The notes under the pieces were generated by a model. It saw only the letters and a list, made by a program, of their open reading frames with translations. It searched no databases and was not told the origin of the DNA. A program made the translations under genes and the position numbers. This document shows, piece by piece, positions 47,032 to 56,133 of a stretch of DNA of 64,000 bases; the stretch's first letter is position 1, and every line of letters begins with the position of its first letter. The stretch lies in the NCBI GenBank assembly GCA_027946555.1, contig JAPEVC010000016.1, forward strand, positions 1-64,000. Direction: 5' to 3'. This stretch comes from Gnomoniopsis sp. IMI 355080. Lineage: Eukaryota > Ascomycota > Sordariomycetes > Diaporthales > Gnomoniaceae.

Positions 47032-48333
47032 CTACGAGACACTATCTAATTCTACAGATCCTCCGGATCCCTCCTCCAGCGCGTTCCTGAATGCGGCCGC
47101 CATGAAGTTCATCATCCCTTTTGCACCTTCCTTCCCAAACATCATCTCAGCATTGCCAGCTGCCTCCTGCGAAAACTCCCCAGAGCGGGTCAGCATTTTT
47201 GCCTCAAAGTCCCGCATCAGCGGGTCTACCACCTCCCTGAAAGTCCGTGGGTGAGCATGGTGCGCTTGCTCCCACGCTTGGATAATGACCTCTGACAAAT
47301 CCAGTGCATCCCACATTGCACAATTGACTCCCTCCCCCGCCGTGGGCAGCATGACATGCGCCGCATCTCCAATAAGTGTGACACCGCTCTTGGTCTCCCA
47401 CTGATACCCTGCGGGAAGCGCCACAAGCGGTTTGATGTCCAATTTCGCCCTAGTGCCCTTCTCCTTAATCTCCTCATCGAAAGCTATGTTGGCTAGCTCC
47501 TTCAATTTGAGTCCGAATTCGCCAAAGAGCCTGTCGTCTTCCAGTAGAGCTCGCCGAAGCTCAGCTGTCGTAAGTTCCGTGAGCTTCGCCACATGATCGA
47601 CGCCTACGTCGGCATCATTTATAAAGAACGTGACCATCGAGCTATCCTGAGCTCCGCGCTGGCTTGCTAACCCGTGACCGTTGGCCAGCGCAATGTATGT
47701 CCCCTTGCCCACACGCTGGGCAAGTGCTGGGAAGCGCGAGGTTACGTGTTTTATGGTGAGGGTAACGTAATGTAATTTGCTCGGCTCGGGCTTCATGTCG
47801 GTCAAAAGAGCTCGAACTTTTGACCAAGCACCATCCGCGCCGACTACCATATCAAATGTCTCTGAGACGGTTCTCCCGTCCTCGGTCTGAAGTTCTAGCG
47901 TGGTCTTGCCAGTGCTCTCATCGTCCCTCCTCGCTGAAATGATCTTGTGCCCCCAGTGAATAGCGTCTTGTGGAACAACCCCAAGCATCAACCGGGTGAT
48001 GTTGTGCCGCGCAATCTCCGGTCGAGATGCCAGACCCCCCTCGTCGGCGTGGAGCACTGTGCCGTCCTTGTCTGCAATCACCATGCTTTCCTCGCAGTCA
48101 GCGGTCAGCGGGAGGAACTTGTCCCATAGACCACAAGCGCGGATTGCGGCCTGTCCAGACTCCACATGGAGATCGAGCATGCCGGAGGGTTGGTCGAGCT
48201 CGTCTGCGGTGGGCTTGGGGCGGAGGTCGATGATCTTGAAGGGGATGTTGTGTTGGTGAAGGAGGGCGCCGAGGGTGAGGGCCGCAGGGCCGCCACCTGC
48301 GATAGCTATTTTTGGGTCGGGGTGGGAGCCCAT
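47032..48333 (-). CDS. FAD-dependent monooxygenase, TetX-like
   Basis: Single exon, 433 residues. The N-terminal FAD-binding Rossmann motif is AIAGGGPAALTLGALL. The second is VVGADGAWSKVR (the DG motif), and the third is TLIGDAAHVMLPTAGEGVNCAMWDA, where GD contacts the ribityl chain. This is the class A flavoprotein hydroxylase fold, and the run GDAAH-P-AGEGVN plus the DALDLSE helix resembles the TetX branch more than phenol hydroxylases. It would hydroxylate an aromatic or polycyclic compound with NAD(P)H and O2. The start is ATG 48333 (MGSHPDPK); the frame is open for 71 more codons upstream but lacks conserved content. Substrate and any antibiotic activity cannot be judged. Confidence 0.9.
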   Translation of the reverse strand: MGSHPDPKIAIAGGGPAALTLGALLHQHNIPFKIIDLRPKPTADELDQPSGMLDLHVESGQAAIRACGLWDKFLPLTADCEESMVIADKDGTVLHADEGGLASRPEIARHNITRLMLGVVPQDAIHWGHKIISARRDDESTGKTTLELQTEDGRTVSETFDMVVGADGAWSKVRALLTDMKPEPSKLHYVTLTIKHVTSRFPALAQRVGKGTYIALANGHGLASQRGAQDSSMVTFFINDADVGVDHVAKLTELTTAELRRALLEDDRLFGEFGLKLKELANIAFDEEIKEKGTRAKLDIKPLVALPAGYQWETKSGVTLIGDAAHVMLPTAGEGVNCAMWDALDLSEVIIQAWEQAHHAHPRTFREVVDPLMRDFEAKMLTRSGEFSQEAAGNAEMMFGKEGAKGMMNFMAAAFRNALEEGSGGSVELDSVS

Positions 48334-49254
48334 GTCTGGATTTTGGGACGAATGTGTATGTCTGTATATGGCTAGAAGATGAGAGTGTGATACCTGATGA
48401 TGCTGGTCTCTGTTCGAAAGAGCTGCCCAGTGTTCACAACATAGAGACGAAAGGGGTTCTGGAAGAAGATGTAAGATTATTAAACTCGTAGAGAAACCAG
48501 ACAGCTTGTAGGCAGAGGAGACTTTGGCTTTAATAGTCGTTTGCAAGCGCTAGGCAATCTCTTCTGCGTTCCTCTGGGCAAGTTCCCGCACTCCAACTAA
48601 TAAACAGCTTCATGTATGAATTCACGTACAATATGATGATTTTCTAGGCCGCCGGTTCAAGATATCTCCCGGCGAAGACTGATCGGCTGACTGGGCTCGG
48701 AGGATTCGGCACTTTCGGTATTTTCGGAACATTCGGGAGAGTCTAGTGTCTTCTACCTAGGCCGACAACGACCAGAGATCACAAAGGCCCGGGGCCGAGT
48801 GAGAGACATGCTGGCCCGGAACGCCAAGACATTCCGACTTGCTAGAGTGCGCTTTTGCAGTATCGGCGTGTAGTTGAAGCTTGCTTTGCTAGGGCACATC
48901 ACTAGTTTACAATGCTCTACTCTACTAGCTCAAGATTAAGAGTAGTTGCTATGAACCTATGCTTGGATTCACAAGTATTATCACGTTGCCTTGCACTAAT
49001 GAGATATTATAACTAAACCTGGATAATTCATCTCTCACAGGCTGAGTTGCTAAGTTAGGGACGTTGATGTAATCTTTAACCCTGGTTATCCAGAATGAAA
49101 AAAACATCGCTTACAGTAAGTAAGTGCTTTAGCTAGAACCTAACTTAGTCCATGCAAATCGAAAGGTCTTATTAGATACTAATATGATCCAACAACAGCC
49201 TTTAGCTACTAATAATTCATGGATCATAGCAGCTTAGCCTTTAACATTATTGAC
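48334..49254. other. AT-rich spacer
   Basis: About 920 bases without a gene. From about 48900 to 49250 it becomes strongly AT-rich with CTA/TTA words, unlike the flanking coding sequence, which could reflect an old mutated repeat. It holds the promoter of the FAD monooxygenase and the 3' UTR of the coiled-coil gene. Confidence 0.45.
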
Positions 49255-51864
49255 TCAAGCATGCCGCATTAGCTGGCCTAAATCGTTCAAAGCTTTAGCA
49301 AGTATGCTATCCCTAGCATGCAACGTCTCTACCTCTCGGACAAGAGCGTCAACCCTCTCGTCTTTAATAGCCGGCCCCGCGTCGATATTGCTGCGAAGTT
49401 CTTGAAGTCTTTTAAATATATTCTCCGGTGTCATCTCAGACAAGACTGTATTGACTTGGGCAGACATGTCTGCAATCTGACGTTCCAAGACTGCTATATT
49501 TGGACCCTGATCGGATTCGTCGAATTTCTTAGACTGGTTCGCAACTTCGCTTTTGAGCGCATTCACCTCGAGCTTGAGCGCAAGCAATGAGTCTTCCTTT
49601 ACTACTCCGGCAGTAGCCTGATTCCAGAGCTTGTTGAGGCCTTTAACCTGTAGTTGCAGTGTCTCGAGGTCCTTCCTGCTCCCGTCCGTGAGTGCGCTTG
49701 TGTTGTCCCGGTGTCTCTTGAGCTCCGCCCGCATACCTTGCTCGAGACGGAAGATTTTGTCAGAAATATACGCCAGGTCGGGAAGACTATTGATCCTCGT
49801 CGATATATCATCTAGATTGCGCCGGAGTTTCTCGATATCGGTCCTGAGTACTTGGTCGCGCTTGTCAATCATCTCAGAAACCGACGTCGCGCTGCGCAGA
49901 CTGTTCACCGTCTTCAACATCTCTTCCATATCTCGCTGCACATGGTGTGAAGGTGATGTACTCTTTAGCACTCTGGAATTATCAACGGTCTCGAGAAGCC
50001 TCGAGCTTTGTACCTCTGTGGCCATGAGTCGCTGGTGGATGTTGCGTAGCTGCTCTGCGGTGATATTTCTCTCGCGAGTAAGACGGCTTTCCAAATGTTC
50101 GAGGTTAGTTTCGACAATACTTTTTGTCGCATATTTCTCTTGGTCCCTGTCCTGTCGATGCTCAATGACGGCAACCCTGCTTTCTAATTCGCGAACGTAT
50201 TCGCCCTCGCCCGGCTCAGACTCAATCTTGGTGATTCTGTTGCTAATGCTGTTGACTCCATTCTCAAGTCTCGATATCTTGTCTAACATGCCAAGAGAAT
50301 CGATTTGGCCATGTTCCTTTGCGCCTGGTTCGCTGACTCTATCTTTGAGATTCGTTGCCATGTCGCTCGACTTTTCAGCGCCCGGGACGCTGGGATCCTG
50401 AGATTGCGACGCAACGGTGGGAAGTCTCGGCTCGAGAGATGCCAGTTCGGTCTGCATTCCTGTTGTTCCATGAACCAATTTATCTTCAAGAGATGCAAGT
50501 CTGCCCTGTACATTCGCAAGGGCATGCGAGATAGGACTGATATCCCGATCCTGGACGGATGCCGGCTCCCCTCTCTTCACCAAGTTGTCATTCAACATCA
50601 CAACGTGCTCCTTGGTAATTTGGATGCTGTCCTTGACACCCTCCATTTCTTCGTTGTCATGTGCTGCTTTCCCTGCTATTTCACTCTCTAGAGAAGCAAC
50701 CCGATCTTGCAAAGACTTGACAGCTGGGTCTAGAGTCGACGGCAGGCCATTTGAAGGTATCAGGCCATGGTCGAACAGTATCTTTTTCACCAAATTTCGG
50801 TGATGTTGGTCATTAGACAAGCGAGACTTCATATCCGAGAGCTCTTTTTCAAGAGTGGCGACCCTTTCTCGCAACTTATGGTTCTCGATATCCGAAGAGC
50901 CATCTGACAGGGCATGCTTCGGCTTCGAATCTGTACAGTGATTGACTGGTAGACCGGTTTCGTTCTCTGAGGCCGTACCGCGTATCTTTTGGAAAAGCTC
51001 AGTGGCGTCGTCCGGGGAGCCTTGAGTAGATGACTTGACCCAAGATGGGCGGTCGGATGCACTGACAGGTGTCTGGTAGTCCTGTCTTACTTGTCCTTTG
51101 ATTTGGTTGTTTGTGGAGAGAGGTGTTAACGGCTGTGATAGACGGGCAGACAGTGATTCTGATCGGTCGAAGCAACCCGAGCTTGACCTGCGTTTTGGAC
51201 TCGGCGGTCGTCCCGGTGGTTCAGGAGACGCAAAACGCTTTCGAGAGTCAGGTGGACTGTATTGCAAGTGTTCTATCTGCTTGGGAAGCACATTGGCCTT
51301 GTCCACCAGCCTTCCTTGTGCCGATTTGAAGAAATCTTGTGCGCTTGCAAATACCTCCGAGCTAGAACATGGGGAGTTCTCATTGCTCCACGTGGTGCCC
51401 CGATCGCGTCTTATAGCCGCGACAAATGCAAGCCACGTGTCGGCTGCAATGTTGGCCCCGCTAGGAGCCTCACATGTAGGAAAGTTCCTAGAGTGCCTCT
51501 CGCGAGCGTCGACCAAGAGCTCGACCATATTTCTGACAGTATCTGCAGAAGCACCAAAGCCCTGTGCAATAGCAGGCCAGAAACTGGGTGAGGGTGAAAA
51601 TCGACGCAGCGCATAGCAGGCTTGGAGGAGGAGGGTGACATTATTTCCATAACGGACCTTCTGTAGGCGAGATTCGTTATTTCTGGCACGTTGGGTGATG
51701 TGTGGGTGACCTTCATTGGTATAGGTTCTCCTGAGCCAAACAGCACCATAGGGGACGGTTCTGAACTTGATGTCAAGCTGTCTGCGTTCGTCGAAGCCTC
51801 GCAGGATGATAGGCTCGCGTTTGAGAGCTGCTGCGGTAGCAGCGTCAGGACCGGAGTGAGTCAT
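49255..51864 (-). CDS. Large coiled-coil protein, function unknown
   Basis: Single exon, 869 residues; I do not recognise the family. Residues 1-150 look globular (RRQLDIKFRTVPYGAVWLRR, NNVTLLLQACYALRRFSP, FGASADTVRNMVELLVDARE). About 190-330 is disordered and basic (PPSPKRRSSSG). From about 330 to the end it is long coiled coil with heptads (LRERVATLEKELSDMKSRL, LQDRVASLESEIAG, ISRLENGVNSISNRITKIES). The C-terminus REVETLHARDSILAKALNDL is also heptad-like. It has no signal peptide or membrane span. A structural or tethering role is possible but unsupported. The first in-frame ATG is 51864. Codon use is less C-rich at third positions than in the housekeeping genes here, so it may be fast-evolving. 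Confidence 0.75.
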   Translation of the reverse strand: MTHSGPDAATAAALKREPIILRGFDERRQLDIKFRTVPYGAVWLRRTYTNEGHPHITQRARNNESRLQKVRYGNNVTLLLQACYALRRFSPSPSFWPAIAQGFGASADTVRNMVELLVDARERHSRNFPTCEAPSGANIAADTWLAFVAAIRRDRGTTWSNENSPCSSSEVFASAQDFFKSAQGRLVDKANVLPKQIEHLQYSPPDSRKRFASPEPPGRPPSPKRRSSSGCFDRSESLSARLSQPLTPLSTNNQIKGQVRQDYQTPVSASDRPSWVKSSTQGSPDDATELFQKIRGTASENETGLPVNHCTDSKPKHALSDGSSDIENHKLRERVATLEKELSDMKSRLSNDQHHRNLVKKILFDHGLIPSNGLPSTLDPAVKSLQDRVASLESEIAGKAAHDNEEMEGVKDSIQITKEHVVMLNDNLVKRGEPASVQDRDISPISHALANVQGRLASLEDKLVHGTTGMQTELASLEPRLPTVASQSQDPSVPGAEKSSDMATNLKDRVSEPGAKEHGQIDSLGMLDKISRLENGVNSISNRITKIESEPGEGEYVRELESRVAVIEHRQDRDQEKYATKSIVETNLEHLESRLTRERNITAEQLRNIHQRLMATEVQSSRLLETVDNSRVLKSTSPSHHVQRDMEEMLKTVNSLRSATSVSEMIDKRDQVLRTDIEKLRRNLDDISTRINSLPDLAYISDKIFRLEQGMRAELKRHRDNTSALTDGSRKDLETLQLQVKGLNKLWNQATAGVVKEDSLLALKLEVNALKSEVANQSKKFDESDQGPNIAVLERQIADMSAQVNTVLSEMTPENIFKRLQELRSNIDAGPAIKDERVDALVREVETLHARDSILAKALNDLGQLMRHA

Positions 51865-52806
51865 TGCTACGGTTCATGTCTGACGCCGTCAACCAGATCG
51901 CATGAAGGACAGGAGGAGTATATTAGACTGGTCTTATTAGCAAGATTCGCTGCATGTCCAGCGCTTCGTCCTTTGTGCAAGCTGTTCTTGGTCCCCGGCC
52001 CTGGACTCAGTATGAGGAGTTTGCAAGAAGTGGGGACTAGAACTGTACGGAATACACCTAGGTAGACAGAAGGAACTTGACAAAACCTGGTGAACAGGAT
52101 TATGTACTAGACATCATCGAAGTGTCAATGAAAGTTGGAGCGTGAAAAAAGAAGTCTACAAGTACCCACACAGGTAGTAGGTAAGTAACCAAAGGACATG
52201 AAGGCGAGGGACTCTTCCCATTTGTAGGCACCCAACGTGTATCGTCCTTTCCCAGAGTTTCCATGATGCAACTGGGCCCGTGCAGCGATTTTCAGTGGTT
52301 CGCTCAAGGACCTAGACGGAGCAGGGGGAAATATCAGCGCTAAATGCGGGCGTTATATACCTTAATTGCTACCTGAGTTATCTATAGAGTAAAGGTGCTG
52401 GTGACGAGTGTGACAAGGTCGTGAAAAGGGCAGGATGCGCATAAATAAAGAATGGAAGCATGAAAGAGAAATTAAATAGCGTCGATTACACTTGCAACCC
52501 CGTGCTGAACTCAGAATTGAAACCTTGAAGACGTTGTACCACCATTCAGGGGCCCACCCGCTCTGCAAGTCCAAATCCAGGGGCCCCTGCCTGCGCGCTT
52601 ACCGGATCAAGTACAGTTTCCTATGATAGTACGCTTCTGGTACTGTACCTGACGGCCGTCAGCCCTCTGATTGACCGGTTTTAGGGCTGGAAAGTGACTA
52701 CTCTCTCATTGTTTTGCTCGATCTTTTTGGACTTCAACTTGCAGAATATCTTCAGCTACGCTACTCCTTCTGTCCTTTCCCCCCCCACCATACCACTCTC
52801 ACCAAG
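51865..52806. promoter_or_regulatory. Divergent spacer
   Basis: About 940 bases with no supportable gene. ACCTAGGT lies at 52056-52063. The last 120 bases are CT-rich and end in CACCAAGATGG, the start context of the next gene. Confidence 0.4.
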
Positions 52807-53676
52807 ATGGCTCCCAAGTCACCACCAGGCTTCACAAACGACCCGCAAAGCGACTCACAACCTTCGCTTCCGCCAAATACCAACACGTTCCCCAGCGCAT
52901 CCACCCCAACTTCTTCCACCTCATCGGCCGCCGACCCTGACCCTCCCCCACCACTGCCAACAGACCTCAACACGCCCGCCGACGCCGCCGAAGATGCCGC
53001 CCTCGAAGCCTGGGTCCTCCGCAACGCGCAGTACTTCACCAACATCCGCTGGCACCATTACCGGAGGCTCCCCGCGCTCTCGTCCCTCTGGGGCTACTCA
53101 GAGCACGACTTCCGCGCCGAATGCCTCGAGTCGCTCGTGTTCTACAGCCGCGCCGCCGGTCGCAAGCTCACCGAAGGCGAGCGCGACGCTGTTCTCTCGC
53201 CCATCGCCACCACCTGCGTCGCTGCGACCTATGACCGCCCCGTGGCGCTGGGCCTGGCCATCTGGGGCATGGCGCGGAGCTGGAGCAAGAGTGGGCAGCG
53301 CGAGATGATGCGGCGCAACGCTGCTACTGCTGCTGCTAATACAACACCAGGTGTGGGTACGATCGGTGCGGACGGCCACATCACGCACTTCGCGACACCG
53401 CAGGGGCAGCAGCTGGGCGGCTTCGCACGTCCCGGGCCCGCCACCAGAAGCGCGATGATTGGGTCGCTTTTCCGACGCATTGCTAGGACGTCTCTGGTGG
53501 GATTGTCTTGCATGGTTGGATACTATGCGCTGTGGACGCCCTGGCGAGTTTTGTTGAGCAAGCATGAGGTGGAAACAATAAGAAACGATTTTCGTTGCAA
53601 CAAACTGTTGAATGATATGGACCAGAACATGAAGGACAAGAGGCCGGATCTCACCAGGTCACACGGAGAGTACTGA
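52807..53676 (+). CDS. Small single-span membrane protein, function unknown
   Basis: Single exon, 289 residues. Residues 1-65 are Pro/Ser/Thr-rich and disordered. A conserved-looking globular part runs from about 65 to 155 (LEAWVLRNAQYFTNIRW, LWGYSEHDFRAECLESLVFY, TCVAATYDRPVALGLAIWGM). Then comes a low-complexity linker and one hydrophobic helix near 225-245 (TSLVGLSCMVGYYALW), followed by a charged tail. The layout suggests a tail-region anchored protein of an internal membrane, perhaps mitochondrial. I do not recognise it by name. ATG 52807 is in the good context AAGATGG, and the frame upstream of it shows no conserved content. Confidence 0.75.
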   Translation: MAPKSPPGFTNDPQSDSQPSLPPNTNTFPSASTPTSSTSSAADPDPPPPLPTDLNTPADAAEDAALEAWVLRNAQYFTNIRWHHYRRLPALSSLWGYSEHDFRAECLESLVFYSRAAGRKLTEGERDAVLSPIATTCVAATYDRPVALGLAIWGMARSWSKSGQREMMRRNAATAAANTTPGVGTIGADGHITHFATPQGQQLGGFARPGPATRSAMIGSLFRRIARTSLVGLSCMVGYYALWTPWRVLLSKHEVETIRNDFRCNKLLNDMDQNMKDKRPDLTRSHGEY

Positions 53677-54780
53677 GAGACCCTCACTTCAGATAGGAGG
53701 GAACCAACAACACATGGTCCTGCCCTATGTCCGTCCGCAGCTACTACAAGATGCACCGCCCCATAGCTCTCTTCGACGCTGGAGGAGGGAAGGGGCCGCT
53801 GGACAAGATTGAGCCGTTGCAACCCTCCCCAACCTGCCAACTTTGTTGGGCTTGTGGGAAAATGGCAACATGGCCTACAGCTTTGGAATATGCCAATACG
53901 GACCTGAATGGATCAAGGACAGGGACAAAGATCAACTTGAAACCACTCGACGTATATTGAGGCCTTCTGTCTCGCTGGTACGCGTAGGCTTCACAAACCC
54001 CTCGATGGGGGTCACCACATCAGCTCCTTTGGCCTCAGATGTCACTGAGCGAGGTCCCCACAAATCATCAGTCGCTGCTCTTCTGTTACATATCCACTTC
54101 ATACATGCATTTGAGATACCATACAGGAAACAACATTTCATAATCAAGGCGTTATGGCAATGATACAATACAATAAATGGATTACGATATCGAACATCTG
54201 GCTCACACTCGCGAAGCTGTACGTAATCTCCACTTCCATATATACCCCACTGTTCTTGAGCGTAGGGATGGATGGGTTGTGTACATTTGAGTCAGTTCAA
54301 GGACTGTATAATATACTCGCAACAAGAGAGTCGCAAGCTCCCGATAACGCATCATTTGCTGTTTTATCGATTTTGCATCGCGATGTTTCTCTGCTAGCCA
54401 GTGGGTGTAGTTGCCCTCCCATTCCCCGACCTTCCTCCAAAGTTTGCTCTTGTCTCGGGTTTGGCTTCTCGCTACCCATCACCGCAGGTGAAAGCTCACA
54501 CACTCAAAAAACCCAACTTTGTCGTACAGCTCCTAGCATGTACAAGGTGTTTGTTCCCGATAATCAAACCCAAAATTGCCAGAACGCCGCCAAAATTTCC
54601 ATCATCAAAGTTCATTGCCCACGGCCAGCCGACCGTGAGATTCTACCCAAGACGCCAAATGCAGTTATTGTAGTGGGGTTCACCACCTCCGGAAGGCCTG
54701 TCCCCACGTTTGAAAAAAGTGTTGTCGTTAAATATAAAAAAAACAGGTCAGAAGTAGAAAAGAAATCGGGCCGTCCCCTC
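53677..54780. other. Convergent spacer
   Basis: Lies between two facing stop codons and should contain both 3' UTRs. Longer open frames in it (54154-54870 plus) run into and overlap the next gene antisense and lack domains. No gene called. Confidence 0.4.
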
Positions 54781-56133
54781 TCATATGAATCCATGAGGCT
54801 CCCGCGCCTTGGTTTGCTCAGGACTGTCTTGTACACTCGCCTGATACCTCAATGTGGGCGGCGATGTTGACGTCGAATGGTACGCGTCGGGTGTCGAGTA
54901 CGCTTGGCCCGGTGGCGAATAGGCCTGGTACCTCGTCCCCAAGTCGCCGTCGTTTTCCTGGTAGTAATCGGGGGCGCCCGCTGCCCTCTGCGGCCGGTAG
55001 CTCTCGTATACCTCGGCCTGCTCGCGCTCAAACTCGTTCGCATACGCGCCACCCATCGACATAGCGGGTGGACCGGTGTACATCTCAGGCTGGTTGTTGT
55101 AGCTGTTGTTCCGTCGCAACGCCTGGCGAGCCCGCTGCGCGTCTTGCCTGGCAATGAGATCCTGTTTTATGGCGCGCATCTTCCACCAGATCCACGCGCC
55201 GGAGGCCACGGTGATGACTCCCGCGACGCCGAACAGGGCAAACTTGACCCAGAAATCGGATTGGCCACCCACAAGAAGCACACCCAGGTAGACGAGGATG
55301 AGCTGTTTTGGGAGCGTGAAGAAGGTCGACACGGCAAAGTGCCAGAAGCGGACGTCGCAGGTCGAGAAGACGGCGGTGGACATGTGGGACGGGACAACGG
55401 AAAGTCGAATTACAAAGACCATCTGTGCGAGTTAGTCAGCTACGAAGCCGTGCAGGAGGAGTTCAAGTTTGTTTGCATACCCAGAAACCACCGTCGCGGC
55501 ACAATTTCGCCATGGCGCCGTATGTAAGATTTGTTCGCTCCATTTTCTCGGCTTTCTTGCGGAAGAGCTTCTTGAAAGCGAACCACGTGCCAACTGTGAT
55601 GCATCGTCAGCCATGCAGAACCAAACCGCGGGGTACTTCGGTAGGCAGAACTTACTCTCGCCGATGAAGGTACCGGCGGCAACCACCGCAAATCCAATCC
55701 ACAAGCCATACACGACACCCGCCAGCAATGCAACCAGCTCATGGCCAAAGAGCGGCGGGAACGATATGATGAATAGCACGGCCACAAAGATCAGCCATCC
55801 CGCTGGTATATCCCGGACCTTTTCAGCAAAGGGTCGAAGCGCCTCTACCACCTGGTCGTGTTTTAATGTGATGACGGCCGTGAGAAGGCCAATTATAATC
55901 AGGACAATCCAAACGGGCAAGTACTTTTTTGAGAGAAATACCCTCTTCCAATTAACAGGTTGATAGTCGGTCTCCAGCTCGTTCGGATCGTCATCCAATG
56001 ACCGCTCGTCCTTGATGTAGGCATCGCTGTTGGCGAAGTTTGTGGAGGATTGGTTCGAGGGTATGCGTTGGCCGGGCATGCCCATCTCGATGGCGTTGGC
56101 GTCGCCAAGCCTAGAGGCGTTGTAATCTACCAT
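54781..56133 (-). CDS. TVP38/TMEM64-like VTT-domain membrane protein
   Basis: Three exons, 56133-55656, 55593-55481 and 55422-54781, give 410 residues. After a polar N-terminus there are hydrophobic spans (YLPVWIVLIIIGLLTAVI, AGWLIFVAVLFIISFPPLFG, LVALLAGVVYGLWIGFAVVA). The VTT signature region follows: VAAGTFIGE joins IGTWFAFKKLFR, then FWMVFVIRLSVVPSHMSTAVFS and FTLPKQLILVYLG. A last span (FALFGVAGVITVASGAWIWW) precedes a Tyr/Pro/Gly-rich tail. Relatives act in Golgi or ER membranes, and VTT proteins as a group include lipid scramblases, so lipid movement is a reasonable inference. Both introns have GTA donors and close in phase. Confidence 0.9.

Noticed and set aside
49631..50401. 256-codon open frame antisense to the coiled-coil gene
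   Set aside because: It is Ser/Leu/Arg-rich with no domain, and mirrors the heptad codons of the opposite strand, which explains its openness.
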